64,000 nucleotides of DNA, taken from contig JABWDB010000004.1 of NCBI GenBank assembly GCA_019614645.1, forward strand, positions 22,382,001-22,446,000, read 5' to 3'. A program made the translations under genes and the position numbers. Under the pieces are notes generated by a model. It ran no database searches. It saw nothing but the letters and a program-made list of their open reading frames with translations, and had not been told where the DNA came from. Source of the DNA: Stratiolaelaps scimitus. Its lineage: Eukaryota > Arthropoda > Arachnida > Mesostigmata > Laelapidae. Shown piece after piece: positions 36,971 to 50,860 of the stretch (position 1 is its first letter; each line of letters opens with the position of its first letter).

Positions 36971-37178
36971 ATGCTAGCCAATGGTATGGACCCTTACGAA
37001 TACTATTATGGATGCGGTGGGGGTTACCCAGGTCCTGTGGGAGCCCCTGGTGATGCCCGCGGAAACGGAACGAGTGTTCGCGATGCAAATAGCTACATTG
37101 GTCAGTACAATGAAGCCGCTCAGAATAGCCCGGAGTCGGCCACAAGCCAAGACTACGATGACGATCTCACAGATCATG
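36971..37178 (+). CDS. nau: MyoD coding exon 1
   Basis: Residues 1-69: [18 protein letters not shown], then an acidic end [10 protein letters not shown]. Donor GTAAGA, phase 1. Confidence 0.8.
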
Positions 37179-40100
37179 GTAAGAGGACGCCTGAGGGAGA
37201 AGCTCAGGAGACTAGCATTGTATTTAGGAAACACAACTGTCTAGAAAAATCAATGGAAAATCAAATCGTGGTCCCTGTCCCCCGAACACTTGCCATTGGC
37301 TTTTATATATTGACCCTTTGACTAGTTTAGAAGTAGATCGGTACGGTAGATATCACTCGGTTCTACTCGGAACTTGCTGTCGCCTTCAAGCTTCGTGCGC
37401 GCATTGTCTAGCTGCACTGGCCTGAATTAAACGGTTTAATCGAAAGGATATATCGCGCATAATTGAAATGGAAGACTTCCAGGAGTCTCTTCGACGAGGT
37501 TCGAAGGACGTTAGAAAAATCAGCAAGTGATGCTATTAATTTGTTCACCTATTTTGTCACATATGTTATCGGGGGGCGCCTTCAGGGTGTTTTGCAGCAG
37601 AAGAAGGGACGTTGCAATAGTATAGAAACTCAAGGCTTAGAATAATGATACAATAAACAACGTGCGACTTTTGTGCTTCAACTCAAAATGACACTGAACT
37701 ATGAACTCATTCTCGATTATTAATTATGCATTAACAAACATACGCATTTGGCCTTTAAATTCGTTCCATGTTCGAATTTTAGCGGCAGGAATATACTCAG
37801 CTAACAAACGTAACCAGCCTTTTAACACGTGGTACTTCAGCGATCATATAGCTGAACGCATTTGCAAATCTAGTTCAATTTCCCGGACTATCGGAGCGCT
37901 TCTTATACTTTTGCTTCACTGGATCTTGACGATAGTATTTTATAGTGAAGTGGCTCCAATGAGTTCGTCTAGCGAACACGGATATGATGAGCGAATTGTC
38001 ATGTGTGCACCCACGCTGTGTGGGCAATTATGTATAGAATAAACTATGCCAGAGAGACGTTGAAGTTCTCGAGAAATACAGTGCACGTGGAACGAAGCCG
38101 TTCCTGCAAAGGTCTCTGGGCCTCCCCCAGCTACCGAAACAGACGTGTCTGAGTTACCGCTGAAGTTCAACACTTCGTCAAAGATGTGCCTGAGCAATGA
38201 ATAAAGTTTCCCTAAGCGGGAGCGGGAAAAAAAACCATGTCAGATCGACTCTAACTCACAACACACCCGCCATGAAAAGATCTTCTTGAAAAGGACCCCA
38301 CCAGGTCTCCTGGTAGCGGTCTTTCCCACAACCTCTTGTGTACAAACCTGACGAACCACAATCCAAAAATGATTCATATATGCCCCATGTGTGGCCTATA
38401 ATGCCTGAAATATGATCTACAAACCGGTCCAGCGTCTAGTGCCTTGTCCTCACTCCTACCATGGTGACGTCAAAGTGACTTTGAACCATTCGATTTTCAT
38501 ATCTACTTACCGTAGAACAAAACCCCTATAAGATAATTTCACGGAGCGAACACATGCTTTTTATGACTCAATTATATATATATATATATATATATAGTAT
38601 TTGAAACGTTGTAGAGCTAGATGGATCTATCGTAAGTCTAACGGACAATTTGGCTTTATCTATGGCAGACTCTTCATCGAGCCAGGAGCTTGGTGGCGGA
38701 GGTGTCGGAGTCCCGCAATGCTCAAGTCGAGGTGGTGCGTGTCTCGTTTGGGCTTGCAAAGCATGCAAGAGAAGATCCGTCAGCGTCGATCGACGGAAGG
38801 CGGCCACATTGCGTGAGAGACGAAGACTCCGCAAAGTGAATGAGGCGTTCGAACTTCTAAAGCGAAGAACGTCGTCGAACCCCAACCAGAGACTGCCCAA
38901 GGTTGAGATCCTCCGCAACGCCATCGGTAGGTGAAGAAGGTATCATAGATTGATTGCGGAGCCCGGTCGCCTTGTGGTGAATTCGCCATGCGAGCGGAGG
39001 GGACATGTAGGTGCACGGGTTCGATTTCCATCGTTGCACATTTGTATTTAGGGGTCGATCTTACGAGGCAATGGTAAAAGCAATTGGGCGGTAGACGTTA
39101 AACGTTTAAGGGTGAATTTGAATCAGCCCGAAAACATTTTATAATAGCTTAGAATTAGCTTAGTTATAATTTCGAACTTCGTCTTGATTCATGCTGATCC
39201 GTGGGCATAGTTTGTTAGCATGTGAGCGATGCAGGGAGACAGCACGTGGGTACCAAGTTCCGATGATAAACGGGGAACACATGACAGGAGAGTCGCGAAT
39301 TTTCCTTAGCTGCAAAACCCTTACAATGGCAGCGCCAGTGTTTTGAACGGCTGATGAAATTAGCTATAGGACATCACACTGCAGCGTTGCTTGGGAAGTT
39401 TATGTTGTCGACAAGCATTGACTGCGAATACAGGCGCCACCATCAGCCAGTTCGTGTAGTTCATCGGGATTGTAGGCAACGAGGACGTTGTATAAATAAC
39501 AGATAAAAACATCGATGCGGCGCCTTCATTTCCCGCTGCTAGTTAATGTGCTGAAGGATCATTTCGGCACCCACACTATGGTTATGTAGAAGCAGATTGT
39601 CGACTAGTGTGCGAAGTCGAGGGAGTCGCCGGGGTTGAGGCCTTCTTTTTGCCACTTCAACATTATCCGGTTATCGTCAATGGATGACCCTTTGTTTTGC
39701 TCGTGTTCATACAACTAAGGTCTGGTTTGACGCTTGAGATTGCGGGTCCCACTACATCCATTTTAGATTACAAACGTCGACTGCAATATTAACTGTATCC
39801 TGTACGTCATTAATTCGGCACATTTATTTACAGTGAAATCGAATTGCGCCTCATCGCTTGCTTTCGGGTGCAAGGATTTCGTTTCCTAGCCTCTAAATAC
39901 ACCTGGACGCTCATGTGCTCTTGGCGTCCGGACTGACATTGCGCTGACTGAGCTTCCTCACGAGACTCTTCTCCGTTGGTTCACCTATTTCAGAATACAT
40001 CGAGAGTCTGGAGGAACTTCTGCAGCAAAGTAGCTCGCCTCATGGAACACTGTTAGCGGCTAGCGGGGCAGCCTCCCTTAGTGCAATGCAGCGCTTTCGA

Positions 40101-43100
40101 GAGCTGCAGGCGCAAAAGATGCAGCAACGTCAGGATGTGTCCAACGACGGAGACCACTTCGATAGAAGCGATCGATTACACCATCGCGTAAGTGATCATT
40201 TCTCGGTCTAGATTAGATTAAGTGTTAGCTTCGGTAAATTGCAACGGTACTATTCGGCGTTGCTGGTCGAGAACGTTCACGACGAGGTGATGAATTTACT
40301 CATCTTCTATGGATATGAAGACGTGTTTGTGCATAGAGCACTTGAGAAAAAGTGTACTGGCGCAATATGCGTGTGTGTATCTGTTGCCCACCCATCTGAA
40401 ATGCGTATACAGTTACATTCGTTCGATATCTAAACACAGTTCTACCATAGGCAACTTTCTACCCCCATGACATTAGAAAAGCGTCGCAACAACCTCTACA
40501 CGAACGACGCGAGACTGTTCACGCCGTACTCCTGCCCATATTGATGATCTGATATTGATAATATCAGATGGCAACCGAAAGCACACGCTCTGTCGCCATA
40601 AGTTGCATAGGCAATAATGTGTGATCCAGTTGTGGTGAACGAGAGAATCTGTCTCTAGGAAATCAGGAGAGCAGCGATCCTTGAAAAGGTGAAAACTATC
40701 TTATCTTTCATTACCTAATCTCCGCGTCGAAGTACTATATACTTATCTAAACTAGACACCGATCATCAACTACATCCTTTCTTAATCATCCAAGTTATCC
40801 CTCTTAATTCGTTCCTGATGTCGTTGTTGTTGTTACCACCTCCACAAGGGACAAACAACTGTTCGCTGTAGTTCCTAAGGCGTAGACAGACGATGCACCA
40901 CCATCGCGTTCATTCTCCAAAGACGAACGAAGCGGGGTATCATGCAATCAGCACGGGGTGGCGCGCACAGATTCAGTAGTGGCGGCGATGCAGCACGCAG
41001 GCACCCGCAACAACTCCATCTCGACCCTTGTTGTCGTTCTGCTGTCTACCTGCTCGGCGTAGTTTGTCGCGATTGTGGCGTTTCTCGCTCGCCCTCTCTC
41101 GCTTGACGACTTGATCTCCCTTCATGCTTTTTTCAGCTAGCCATATATCCATTGTACTCCTCTCTCTCTCTCGCTCTCTGTCTCTCTCGCATTTCCTATA
41201 CCTTTTAGCCTATTAGTCCTTACCGGCCTTAACATAAGCGCAGACATGGGTCTGCCGTTGCTGCTGGACTGTTCGCTCCTGTCGATGGCTTCTCCGCTCG
41301 CTCATCTTCCTGATCCTTACCTGCCTCCCTGCCATACCCGTTTCTTCCCCCTTCTATTGGTCTCCATATTCTCCATCCGTCGAGTCATCGCCGTCGTCTT
41401 CGTCACCGCGATCTCATCGTTGTCTTCACTTTTGATCCGGCGGGATGCACAGTTCGTGATGTCTGTGTGTGTGTGTGTGTGTGCGTGCGCGCCTGCTTAA
41501 AAATGAGCATCCCGATCATCTCTGGGGCTGGTTGCTGGACGCGCGATGGTGGTGTGAGCCATACTTCCTGCCATTGTCGTGCTCTCTGCATGTGGTGGTG
41601 GCGGCGGTGGTGGCGGCGGCGGCGGCAACGGTCCCGCGTCCCCTCTGGCTGCGACATGCATCCGTGTCCTCATGCCCTTTGTGATCAACACGACGAGATC
41701 AGCGGGAGGAGACGACCTAGCTAGGTAGGACTGACTGAAGAGTAAGCGCCTTCTGGAGAAGAAAAGGAAAGGCAAGAAAAGAGAAATCCGCTGTAAGGAG
41801 CCTTCTTGTTGTGACTAGGCAGGCCTTCGTCGATCTTACCTGTTGTTGCTGTGCCTGATCGTATGGGTGACAATGGAAACAGCTCGGGGATGACGCGCAG
41901 ATACCAGCAGGTGCATCCTGGGAACCAAAGGGCGGCATGGTTGCTGCCTGTTGGTCCGTGCTGCTCGTGGCCAGGTTAGGCCGCATATGCTATCCGACGA
42001 TGATCATCTTGGGCACCACGACACAGCAAAATTGATAGAGAGAGAGCAAGAGAGAGAGAGAGAAAGAGAGATGTCCTGTACTTCCACTTTTCAACTCTAT
42101 TCTAGGGAAGACGCATTAGGTATTGTGTGTTTGACTATAAAGCCAAACGATGAGCGTTTTCGTCTGATCGAAAAGGTCTACACACGACAGTTACGAAGAA
42201 CTACGTTTACTGCTTAGGTTATGCATGCTGTCCAACAGTTGTGTCAACAGTTTGGAGAGGACAGCCAACCCTCACATGGATATTTTGAATGCGAATGGTC
42301 GTGAAGTAAGCTGATAATGCTGTAACGCTTAGTTCTTACGTAATGCGACGATATATCGCAGAACACAATAGGAGGCAATCACTTAAATGAATCCCAGTCC
42401 TATATGAGTACGTACATTATATTACTTCGAATAGAAAAAAATGAACTCTTTGACCACTTTACTGCAGTTGATGCTTTTATCTACAACGTATTCAGGGTTA
42501 GTTTTACGGTCAAACCGTTTGCTTATCAAGCAATCAACATTAAATAATGATTGTCTCGCACACCTTACATCCGCTCATGAGTTGTTGTCGCGAACCCGCT
42601 TGCTTACAACATTTGCTAAAAACTGATCCCTGAGTATGAGCCTTGAGGAGAACTCACCACCATAGACTCGTTGAGCAGAATCTCGATCTGAGAGGAACCG
42701 GAGGTTATTTTGGCTACCTAAAACGCTTAAGGATAACAATGTTGTATTGTTTTGTCCTCCCTACGTGCGTTCTGCGTCCTAACATGTATACGTATGCACA
42801 AGGCAGGGTCTTCCTGTTCTTGTATTGTCGAGGCACCGCTTGCCAGCTAGACCAGCTACTGAATACCCTTGTTTAACGCTAGCCACGAAGCCCGAGGCGG
42901 CAGAGCTTGCTTCCCGCAAAATCCTTTCCTGCAGATATCCGATGCAATCCACCTTTTCTATCTTTCCGGACGATAGCGGATCGTCACCCTTCATCAAACT
43001 GTCGGACGACCCCGGATTGGACGTGTCGAAGCCGATGTGCCTGTGCGCATAGGTCGCCGGTATCGGATTAGTTCAACCTGGACGACTACGGAAAATGCCG

Positions 43101-46100
43101 AGTGTTCGGTACAGGTTGGAAAAACATAAAAAATAGACGAGATAACGTCTTCGAGCCACAGGCAGAGTAACAGACTAGAACGGTAAATTCGTTAGATCAG
43201 ATCGAAAGATCTCTGATTGAGTCTGAGTGGCATAGCTCTTGCTTGTGTATCACGAGTCGTACGGGTAAACCCGAAACAAAATAACTAGATTGTCCTGCTT
43301 TCCATGTGCGCGCGTGCGGGATCATAATATGATTTGACAGCCGCACAGGCCTGTCGTCTGTGATATACGCAGGATTCGGGGTAGCTTGATGTCCTCTGGG
43401 GTACAGCTAACGAAGAATGACTAAAAGAGGTGTGTTAATTCGATATTCGCCTGACCAAGACGGACCTTTTACTAGACAAAGTGTCGCTTTACTCCGATGT
43501 CGTCCAGATGCCGCCATTAGGATTGCATGACGCAGGGTCGCTGTGTTTTGACATCAGCACGGTTACACGCGTATGTCTTGAGATGGACTACACGTATTAA
43601 ACAAAAGAAAAGCTGCGCGCATCCACCAGAGAGATTGTGAGTGTGTTGGAATTTCGCTTTGGGTGATACCTATTTGAAGCCACTGATTGGCCAATTGAGT
43701 TTATCTAGCGTTTCCTCTATCAGGAGAGGAGAAACTGGCGCTTCGTTCAGGCCACAGTAAGAAGTACGTTGAGTACGGTGTACGTGTACCCATAAGCAAC
43801 ACTGTTCAGCAGCGCCTATTGGCCGCGGTCCGCGGCGCCAGGATCTCGTTCTTTGAGGTGTGCTTTCTGCCATCCCATCCTTCGGCAATCCATCGTCGCA
43901 CGAATCACGCCGGAGTGGCGTGAAATTCTTTTCTCCACAGAAAGAATGCGGGTGTTTGTGCTCGTCGGCACGGCGGCGGCGGCGGCGGCGGCATCGACCG
44001 CCGCGTGCTCAAGACGACTACTTGTCGGTAGATTGACCCTAGATATATCGTCTTTGGTCTATGAGGAAGAGGCCGCCTGATCATGGGTGGCCACAGGTGA
44101 ACGTAAATCCCGCTCGGTGTTGTAGCTCTGTTCGCGGCATGACATCTCGGAACAAGGGTGGTACGACATGGCGGGACACCTAGTGGAATCCGTGGCTGGG
44201 GATCAACACTACGCCAGCCACAAGGATACACGTACAGAGACAGCTCTGTGTTGTATGCACAGTGTTGCCTGTGCAGGCTGGCAACGTGCGCCTAGCTACC
44301 CTATGCGCGTCGTTCTCGCAGCCGGACTTGCCCCACCGGCGCTGTCTATCGCAGACGCTCCTTGGTTGTTTCTCGCCTGTGATGGCGTCACCGATGTGAT
44401 CATGTCGATGTGTGCGTCTGACTTGCTGCGCGGAATGTCATTAGACCGTTGTGCGGGATGTGTCATGCCTTGTTCCGAGGTGGTCTTCCGTTCACCATTA
44501 ACTCGATGAACGAACTCCGACCAAACGATTTTGGGAACCGTTGTGTGGACTTTCGTCTATTACTCGTTCTATATATCGCTCTCTTTCTCTCTCTCTCGCT
44601 CGCCCGCTCCGGGTCAATCGCCTCTCGAGTGAACTGTCTTTGATTCGATCGCGTCGAATCGTCATCATGGCGGTAATATATAGACATGGAAGTAGACGTA
44701 ATGTGAGGAGGACTAATCGTGTAAATGAAGAAGGCCTATAAGACTTGCCAAGCCTGTAGTTTAGGGTTACTAGTTTATCTGTTCCCATCCTCTGTTGAGC
44801 GAACTGTTATGTGAAAGATTAAAATCACACGACCCTATGACCCTATTACCTCTCTGTCGCTGATTGGTCTTTAACGATCATGGCCAAACATTCCTCCTGT
44901 TGTTGACAAGTCAAACGGCTCCACAGTGAGCAAGAGATACCGCCTAGCGCAGGAACGTGTCATCGTTAGCTTCAGCTCAATACGAATACTAGCACATCAT
45001 TGTCCATTAGTAGTCCACTGGTAACTACTTAAATAAACCCTCGAGATATTGGCCCGATCCCTCTGCCATGATCATGTCCGATACAGATGTGATTCCGTAT
45101 CTGTAGCTTGCGAGAACAGCTCGCGAGAACGACATCGCTCAGAACTAATATCGTAGAGGGTGCCGAGAAGAGTCGCCATAATACTACAGCGGCTGGGCCG
45201 TTTGACATGTTGGCAACAACCTGAATCCCACTTTGGCTACTTACCATCTCTTGAAAGGCGCTTGAAATAAGCTCCCATGCGAATTTCTGCTCAGTAGAAT
45301 GATGTCTCAGTGACAGGATTCCCTCTGCACCATCCCCCTCCGGCGGAACTGCATCGTAATCCCTCGGACCGTGCTCAGACGTGATTCAGAGGCTCAATCC
45401 CACAGGCGGACTTCGAGGAGACTTACAACACCATAAGGATTTGCGGAATCGTATTATATGGTGCATATGATGGTGAATAGGACACTTCTTGGTACCGCGG
45501 ACAATTCTAGAATGGTTACTACTGCTACATCGCCATGTGCAATGCGGAATATCGACATTTTGAATAAATCCATCCATCTGTAGCGAGATGGAAAAATGAC
45601 AAATTAAAGAGCTACAAACTTTACAATGGAAGTCAAATGGCTATGACGCCATAGTCGTTCGTATTCATCTTAGCTTGCAAATCGTTCGTGTGTCGAGAGA
45701 TTTTTGACAATACGAGAAAATATCGATAGGGCGTGCTTCTTCAACTAAGAGCTCAAGACAGTCCTACTGGAAGCACAATGTGCCTTATTAATTCATGTGT
45801 CATCAAGTATTTATTTGAAAAATAATCTAAACAAAATCATTTATTATTTATTATATTATTTACCATTTTTATTAGCCAGTTCTTTAGTACAATAGCAGTT
45901 AGCACTAGCAGGTTGCATACAGAGGTAACTTATCGTATAATGGAGTGAGTTAGCCTAGGTAAATTCTGCGTTTACGCTTTTGCGTATGGTATGGTGTTCT
46001 ATGCTAATCGTGCTTCCACGCACACACAGTGGATAATTTGTACAACTCAATAAATTATACCATATACCGAAAGCTTGTCGGGTGACTTTTAGTAAACTCA

Positions 46101-49100
46101 TTGAAAAGTGAGATAAATGCCTACACAACATTCACGTCCATGTTGCCCTGAACGAGTATCAGACAGGTAGACACTGTTTGTTTAGGCTATTGAGTAAGAA
46201 CTCTCATCACACTCAACGATTTCGGAGGCAGCTCTTCGCGAAATTTGTTTGCCGTCCATTTCATTTAAACTATAGTAATTAGGCTCACACATCTTCTCCA
46301 GTTAACGTAATCACTATGCATGAACCTTTGGTAGGTATATTAAGAGCTAGAACAGGTTATTGATACCAGTTAGCATAACTATTTGATTTCTTCCTCTATT
46401 AGCGATGTATATTTTTCCAGTCCTCAATTATTCCGGCGGCGCTCAACGGTTCTTCAGAGCACGCTTCCCTAAGTAACAAGTCGTCCGAATACAGACTCAT
46501 TGTTTGACAGCTGAACATGAGCATAGCCAACAATGCGTCAACAACATAGTAGCACCAGCATCAGTGGACAGATAGTAATAGTGAATAAATCATTGCCCGA
46601 TCAGCGAGCCCGATCAGCGAGCAAAGTAACAATCGCCGTTCTGCTCCGAACCAGCTTAGTTCTCTAGGTCCTTCCCTTCTCTCTCTTTCTCTCCCTATCA
46701 TCCCATACTATGCCATGTGTGGCATAGCGATTTGAGATCGCGATGCCCAATATGCGATGCAGCCGACCAATACTATACTCAACTACTGCTACTGCAAGCG
46801 AACAGCATCAGCACGGCTCACTGATCTGAGTGACAGTTGCCATCTCATCTACAAGAGCACACACACACACACACCCCCTCATGAGTATACACCGTCGATA
46901 GTCACTCGTAGCATCACACGGCCCGCTCGATACTATAACCAGGGAACCATAGGGGAAATGCACTACGAAAGCTCCATTTCGCCAATGTAAAGCGCTCGTA
47001 ACTATCAAAGCCTCCAGGATAGGAAAAGGTCCGATGCCGCTGGAGAGGATCGCGCGCTCTCTCTCTCTCTCTCTGTGTTCCACTCGTTGTAGCATTTTCT
47101 GATCACGAGCAGATCACGGCGGAAGAATATCACGTTCTCCATCCTCTAGTTTCTACTGCTTTGCCTTCTTAACTTTATTGCTTGTATCCACATCCGTTCG
47201 TTTCGCTGTATGTCGCGATGTCGCGACCCTGTCGGCGTGGCCGCGCGAACCGAGCTGTCCGCCCGGGGCTCAGGCGTCCATCAGTCCGCAGGTCGAATAT
47301 GTCATCAAAGCAGGAGGCAGCAGAACGAGCCCGAGAGCAAGATAGAGAAAGGTAGACTCATAGAAGAGAGAGATGCTGGAAGAGATATCGAAACAGAGGA
47401 AGTAACGACCGATAGCTGTTGCTTGTGTGTTTCAGGAAATAGATTTCGTTCGGGGGAGAGAAGCGCCAGCTCAGAGGTCGGCCAATGGATACGAACATCA
47501 ACAGAAACTAGGTGAGCAGAAGCGATTATCTTTGTTACCCAACACGCGGTGGCGGCTGCGACGGCGGCGGCGGATGAAAATATATGGGGTATCGCGTACT
47601 GAAATAGAGGCGCGAACCCCTCTCCAGACTTCGTGGATAGGACTTGTCGCTAAGGATAACGAAAATAGTCGTTTTCTTTGTTGCGTACGCGCTAGTAGAA
47701 TCAGCGCTAGGTAATTACGCTCTAGAATGACCAATTTATTATGCCCCTGCGCTGCCCCACACAAATGATTCGAGAACACCATTTCTCATGCACATTACAC
47801 AGTGCTCAATCCCGGAGGAGGAGGAGCACTGAGCCTTCGGCGGTTTACCTCAAACTCATGAGAAGGCACTCCCCCATGTGAAGGTCAGTATCATAAAAAG
47901 ATACTCTGCTTCCATGAGCATTCGATGATACTGAGTTCCTGGTCCTCTTTTCACGCGTGTTCCTCGCAATGACCTAATTCTTGTTTTAATCCACACATGG
48001 ACAGATACACGCGGGCACCTACGGCCCACTTCGTCAGAGATCCACGCTGCTAGATTGTGCTAGCTTTCATTTTCCGAAAGTCTGCATGATTAAAGTAAAA
48101 GGCAATTCGACCACTTCTCAACTCTTGACTTTATAAAGCGTCTCGCTCTTCTAATTCTATATACACTTTTCTCTAGAGAAGCCTACTGTCGACCGTTGTT
48201 CTTTAATAATAGACACCTTCGTACACATGCGTGTGCGAACATTGCCAATATTTAAGTCCTTACATAGTGTTCAAAGAAGGGGTCTGCATTGCAGATAAAT
48301 GGCAGTGCTATAAATGCGCCGCAGGGCATCGACGACTAGATCGTGATTTTCCCAACCGTGATCATTCACATGAGATCGCAATAGAAGTTAAAGAGTGATG
48401 CCGTTCAGTGCGCGGACATGACATCAACCCGTCATGTCATGCGGCGGAGATGACTCCTGTGAGGTCTCTTGGACTACAACGGAGCTCTTGTCTCCAGGTA
48501 AAGGTATCCCTCGGAATTCGGCCCGTTAAATCTAGTGTCTTTTACCAGCCAGCCATTGCCTCTCGAGGGTGCTCAGTCGAGCGGTACAATCTTCCCTGGG
48601 AACCACTAGATCTTTTGCCGCCACGGACACGTTCTATTATTCATTATATCTAGCTGATGCGAGCAATGTAATCGAACAGAAATCGTGGATCTTCTAGCTT
48701 TTAGTTATGTGCTTTAGGATTTTTTTAGTTTCCTTCCCTTTCTAATTTCTCAATCAAGTCAATAGCTAGTAACGCTAGATATAACTGTAAAATACATATA
48801 ATTGAAGAAGTTGACACTGTCCTTAAGGAAAAAAACGTCGGTATCCCTCGCATCACTGTGTCCTACTACCAGTGGTGTAATTCTATTAGAAAACAACATG
48901 TACACTACTCTATGAGCTTCAGCGTTAAGCGCATACGTAGGGTGGCGCTATGAGTCAACACCTTAAAACCCTTACCAGGTATCTAATGAAAAAAGCTGTG
49001 TTACGCCGCGGTTATTTATTCTATCCGTATACTATTGGCAATAACACACACATGTCCACCATGTTCGTTTAAAGTAGAATTCGTCCAGCAGTTTCTTAGG

Positions 49101-50828
49101 GGACAAACGTGCGATCTCTCACTCAACACGTTTCATTATCTGAAAGCGCGCACACTGCTCTGTAGATCGCCGCCCTTCGAACGCAGGCCTCGCTAGGGTC
49201 GATCTGGAATTCGTCATTACATTAAAGACTGTCCTATCTTTGACTAGCTCGAGTAACCCAAGGCTGTCCTGTGTACGCCTTCCGTTTCGAGAGGTGACAC
49301 TCACGGCCGAACATTGGCACGTCGTAAGTCACACATGACAAATTTGCCAGCTGCGGCAGGAGGAAGAACAGACGAAGGTGCGGTGACGAAAGCGACGGGA
49401 GAAAGTCGACGAAACGATAGCGGGAACCCTCTCAAAAGGGGGATCTATCTGTCTATGGACCGCGATAAGCTGAGATCACTCTGAAATGGGGAGATCTTTA
49501 TGTGCGACAACAGAGCGACGACGTTTTCGAGGTATATGGCATATTGAAGGAATCGGACCATCTCGGTATATGGCTTGAACGTGGGGCGCGTGGCGTTGTC
49601 TCGAGGCAGAAGAAACGGTGGCGATTCGCAATTAGGGATTAGCGATATGGCTGGCAGTTACGCGACATTGATAAATTGCTGTCGACAACGTGGGCTATGG
49701 CCGAGTTAACTACGAAATAAAGCGTGTGAACGGGTGGATTGCTAGACCGGTATTCGAATTACGAAACAAGCACATCCACCGTGTCAAGACGTGGCGTACA
49801 TTTCTTCCAAGGGAACGATAGGAATTTGAGTATCTGAACGGGTTTGGTTTACTTTTTCAAAAACATCCTCTCTTGTATATTTTTCTGGTGAGACATGTAC
49901 ATGAGGCGGTTCGTGGTGAGCACTACGGGTGCATAATCTAACGATTAGGGCCAAATGATTCGACACAAGATAAGAGGCGCGCCTTCAATTACCGTTAGCT
50001 CTCGTTGGTCGCTTAATGCGTATATTATTTAGAAGCTTATTTCGTTAATGGCAGGTTGCGGTTATCACTATTATCCGGAACATGCTATTACGGAACTCAA
50101 GCAAAACATGTTGTCTATTCATCATCAGCAAGGCCTCAGCACATTGGAAAGTTAATTGCATACGTATGCCATCGTAAAGTGAACATTTGTTGCGAAAAAA
50201 AATAGAAACGCTTTTCTTGGCGCTTCCACGGCGCGAACTCTCGTGAGGGCTGTTGGTATCCGCCAACTCGGTGATTTCGGCGGGGTTAATTCCACCCTCC
50301 GGATATCGGCCGTATTCTTTCTGAGCGCGAGTTAACGTGTTGACTGACAAACACTGCCATGATGATAAAGCTCGCCGGAGATTACTCCTACGTTCATCGA
50401 AATCTCTTATGTATGGTCGTCACTTTTTTGTAGCCTGCTCTAATGACAGACTTTATATGTCATGAGCGCCGCACGTCTGTCGCCCATGACAATATCGCAC
50501 AGGGCGGTGAGTGCTATGTAGTCGGTTGTCTTCCAGGCGTCCCTTCGTCTTGAGCGCGCAATATGGAATTCAAGTGTGCATTAAAGCGGAGCGTTGGATA
50601 GAATTGAGCTATTATTACTTCAGTATCAGGAATGGAGCTACTTTGTCGTTGTAACATTTACTCGAAATCTTGACATAGAGAGCATATGCCTTTTATAGGA
50701 CTGACACGAAAAGCTAGAAAAACGTGTACAATCACTAACTATGCATTCGTCGGGGTATTGGTTTTGTGCCAGCCACATTTCGATGATGGACGAAATATTG
50801 ACTTTTGACATGTATGGGAGGCATTACC

Positions 50829-50860
<32 letters not shown>

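Larger units (their letters stand above)
40188..47435. other. MyoD intron 3 (7.2 kb)
   Basis: No plus-strand coding exon is evident. It holds GA/CT tracts (41159-41188, 42036-42072, 44576-44602, 47057-47074), a (TG)n run near 41,463-41,490, CGG-rich stretches near 41.6 kb and 43.97 kb, a 13-bp tandem duplication (CCCGATCAGCGAG at 46596-46621), and one exon-like block on the minus strand at 41.84-41.99 kb. Confidence 0.5.

Noticed and set aside
40188..40208. MyoD ending in exon 3 at the TAG just after 40187
   Set aside because: A perfect GTAAGT donor precedes that stop, and the family-specific helix III is found downstream in an exon whose phase fits through the 76-nt exon.
41403..41775. Several overlapping frames around 41.4-41.8 kb
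   Set aside because: Produced by (TG)n and GGC-type repeats; all frames are low complexity and lack splice support.
42825..43052. A further MyoD exon (frame with [18 protein letters not shown])
   Set aside because: It looks protein-like and has an acceptor (TTTCCTGCAG), but it needs incoming phase 2 while exon 3 ends in phase 0, and its end lacks a good donor.
43905..44231. Poly-Pro minus-strand protein
   Set aside because: Driven by the (CGG)n repeat in MyoD intron 3; composition is an artefact of the repeat.
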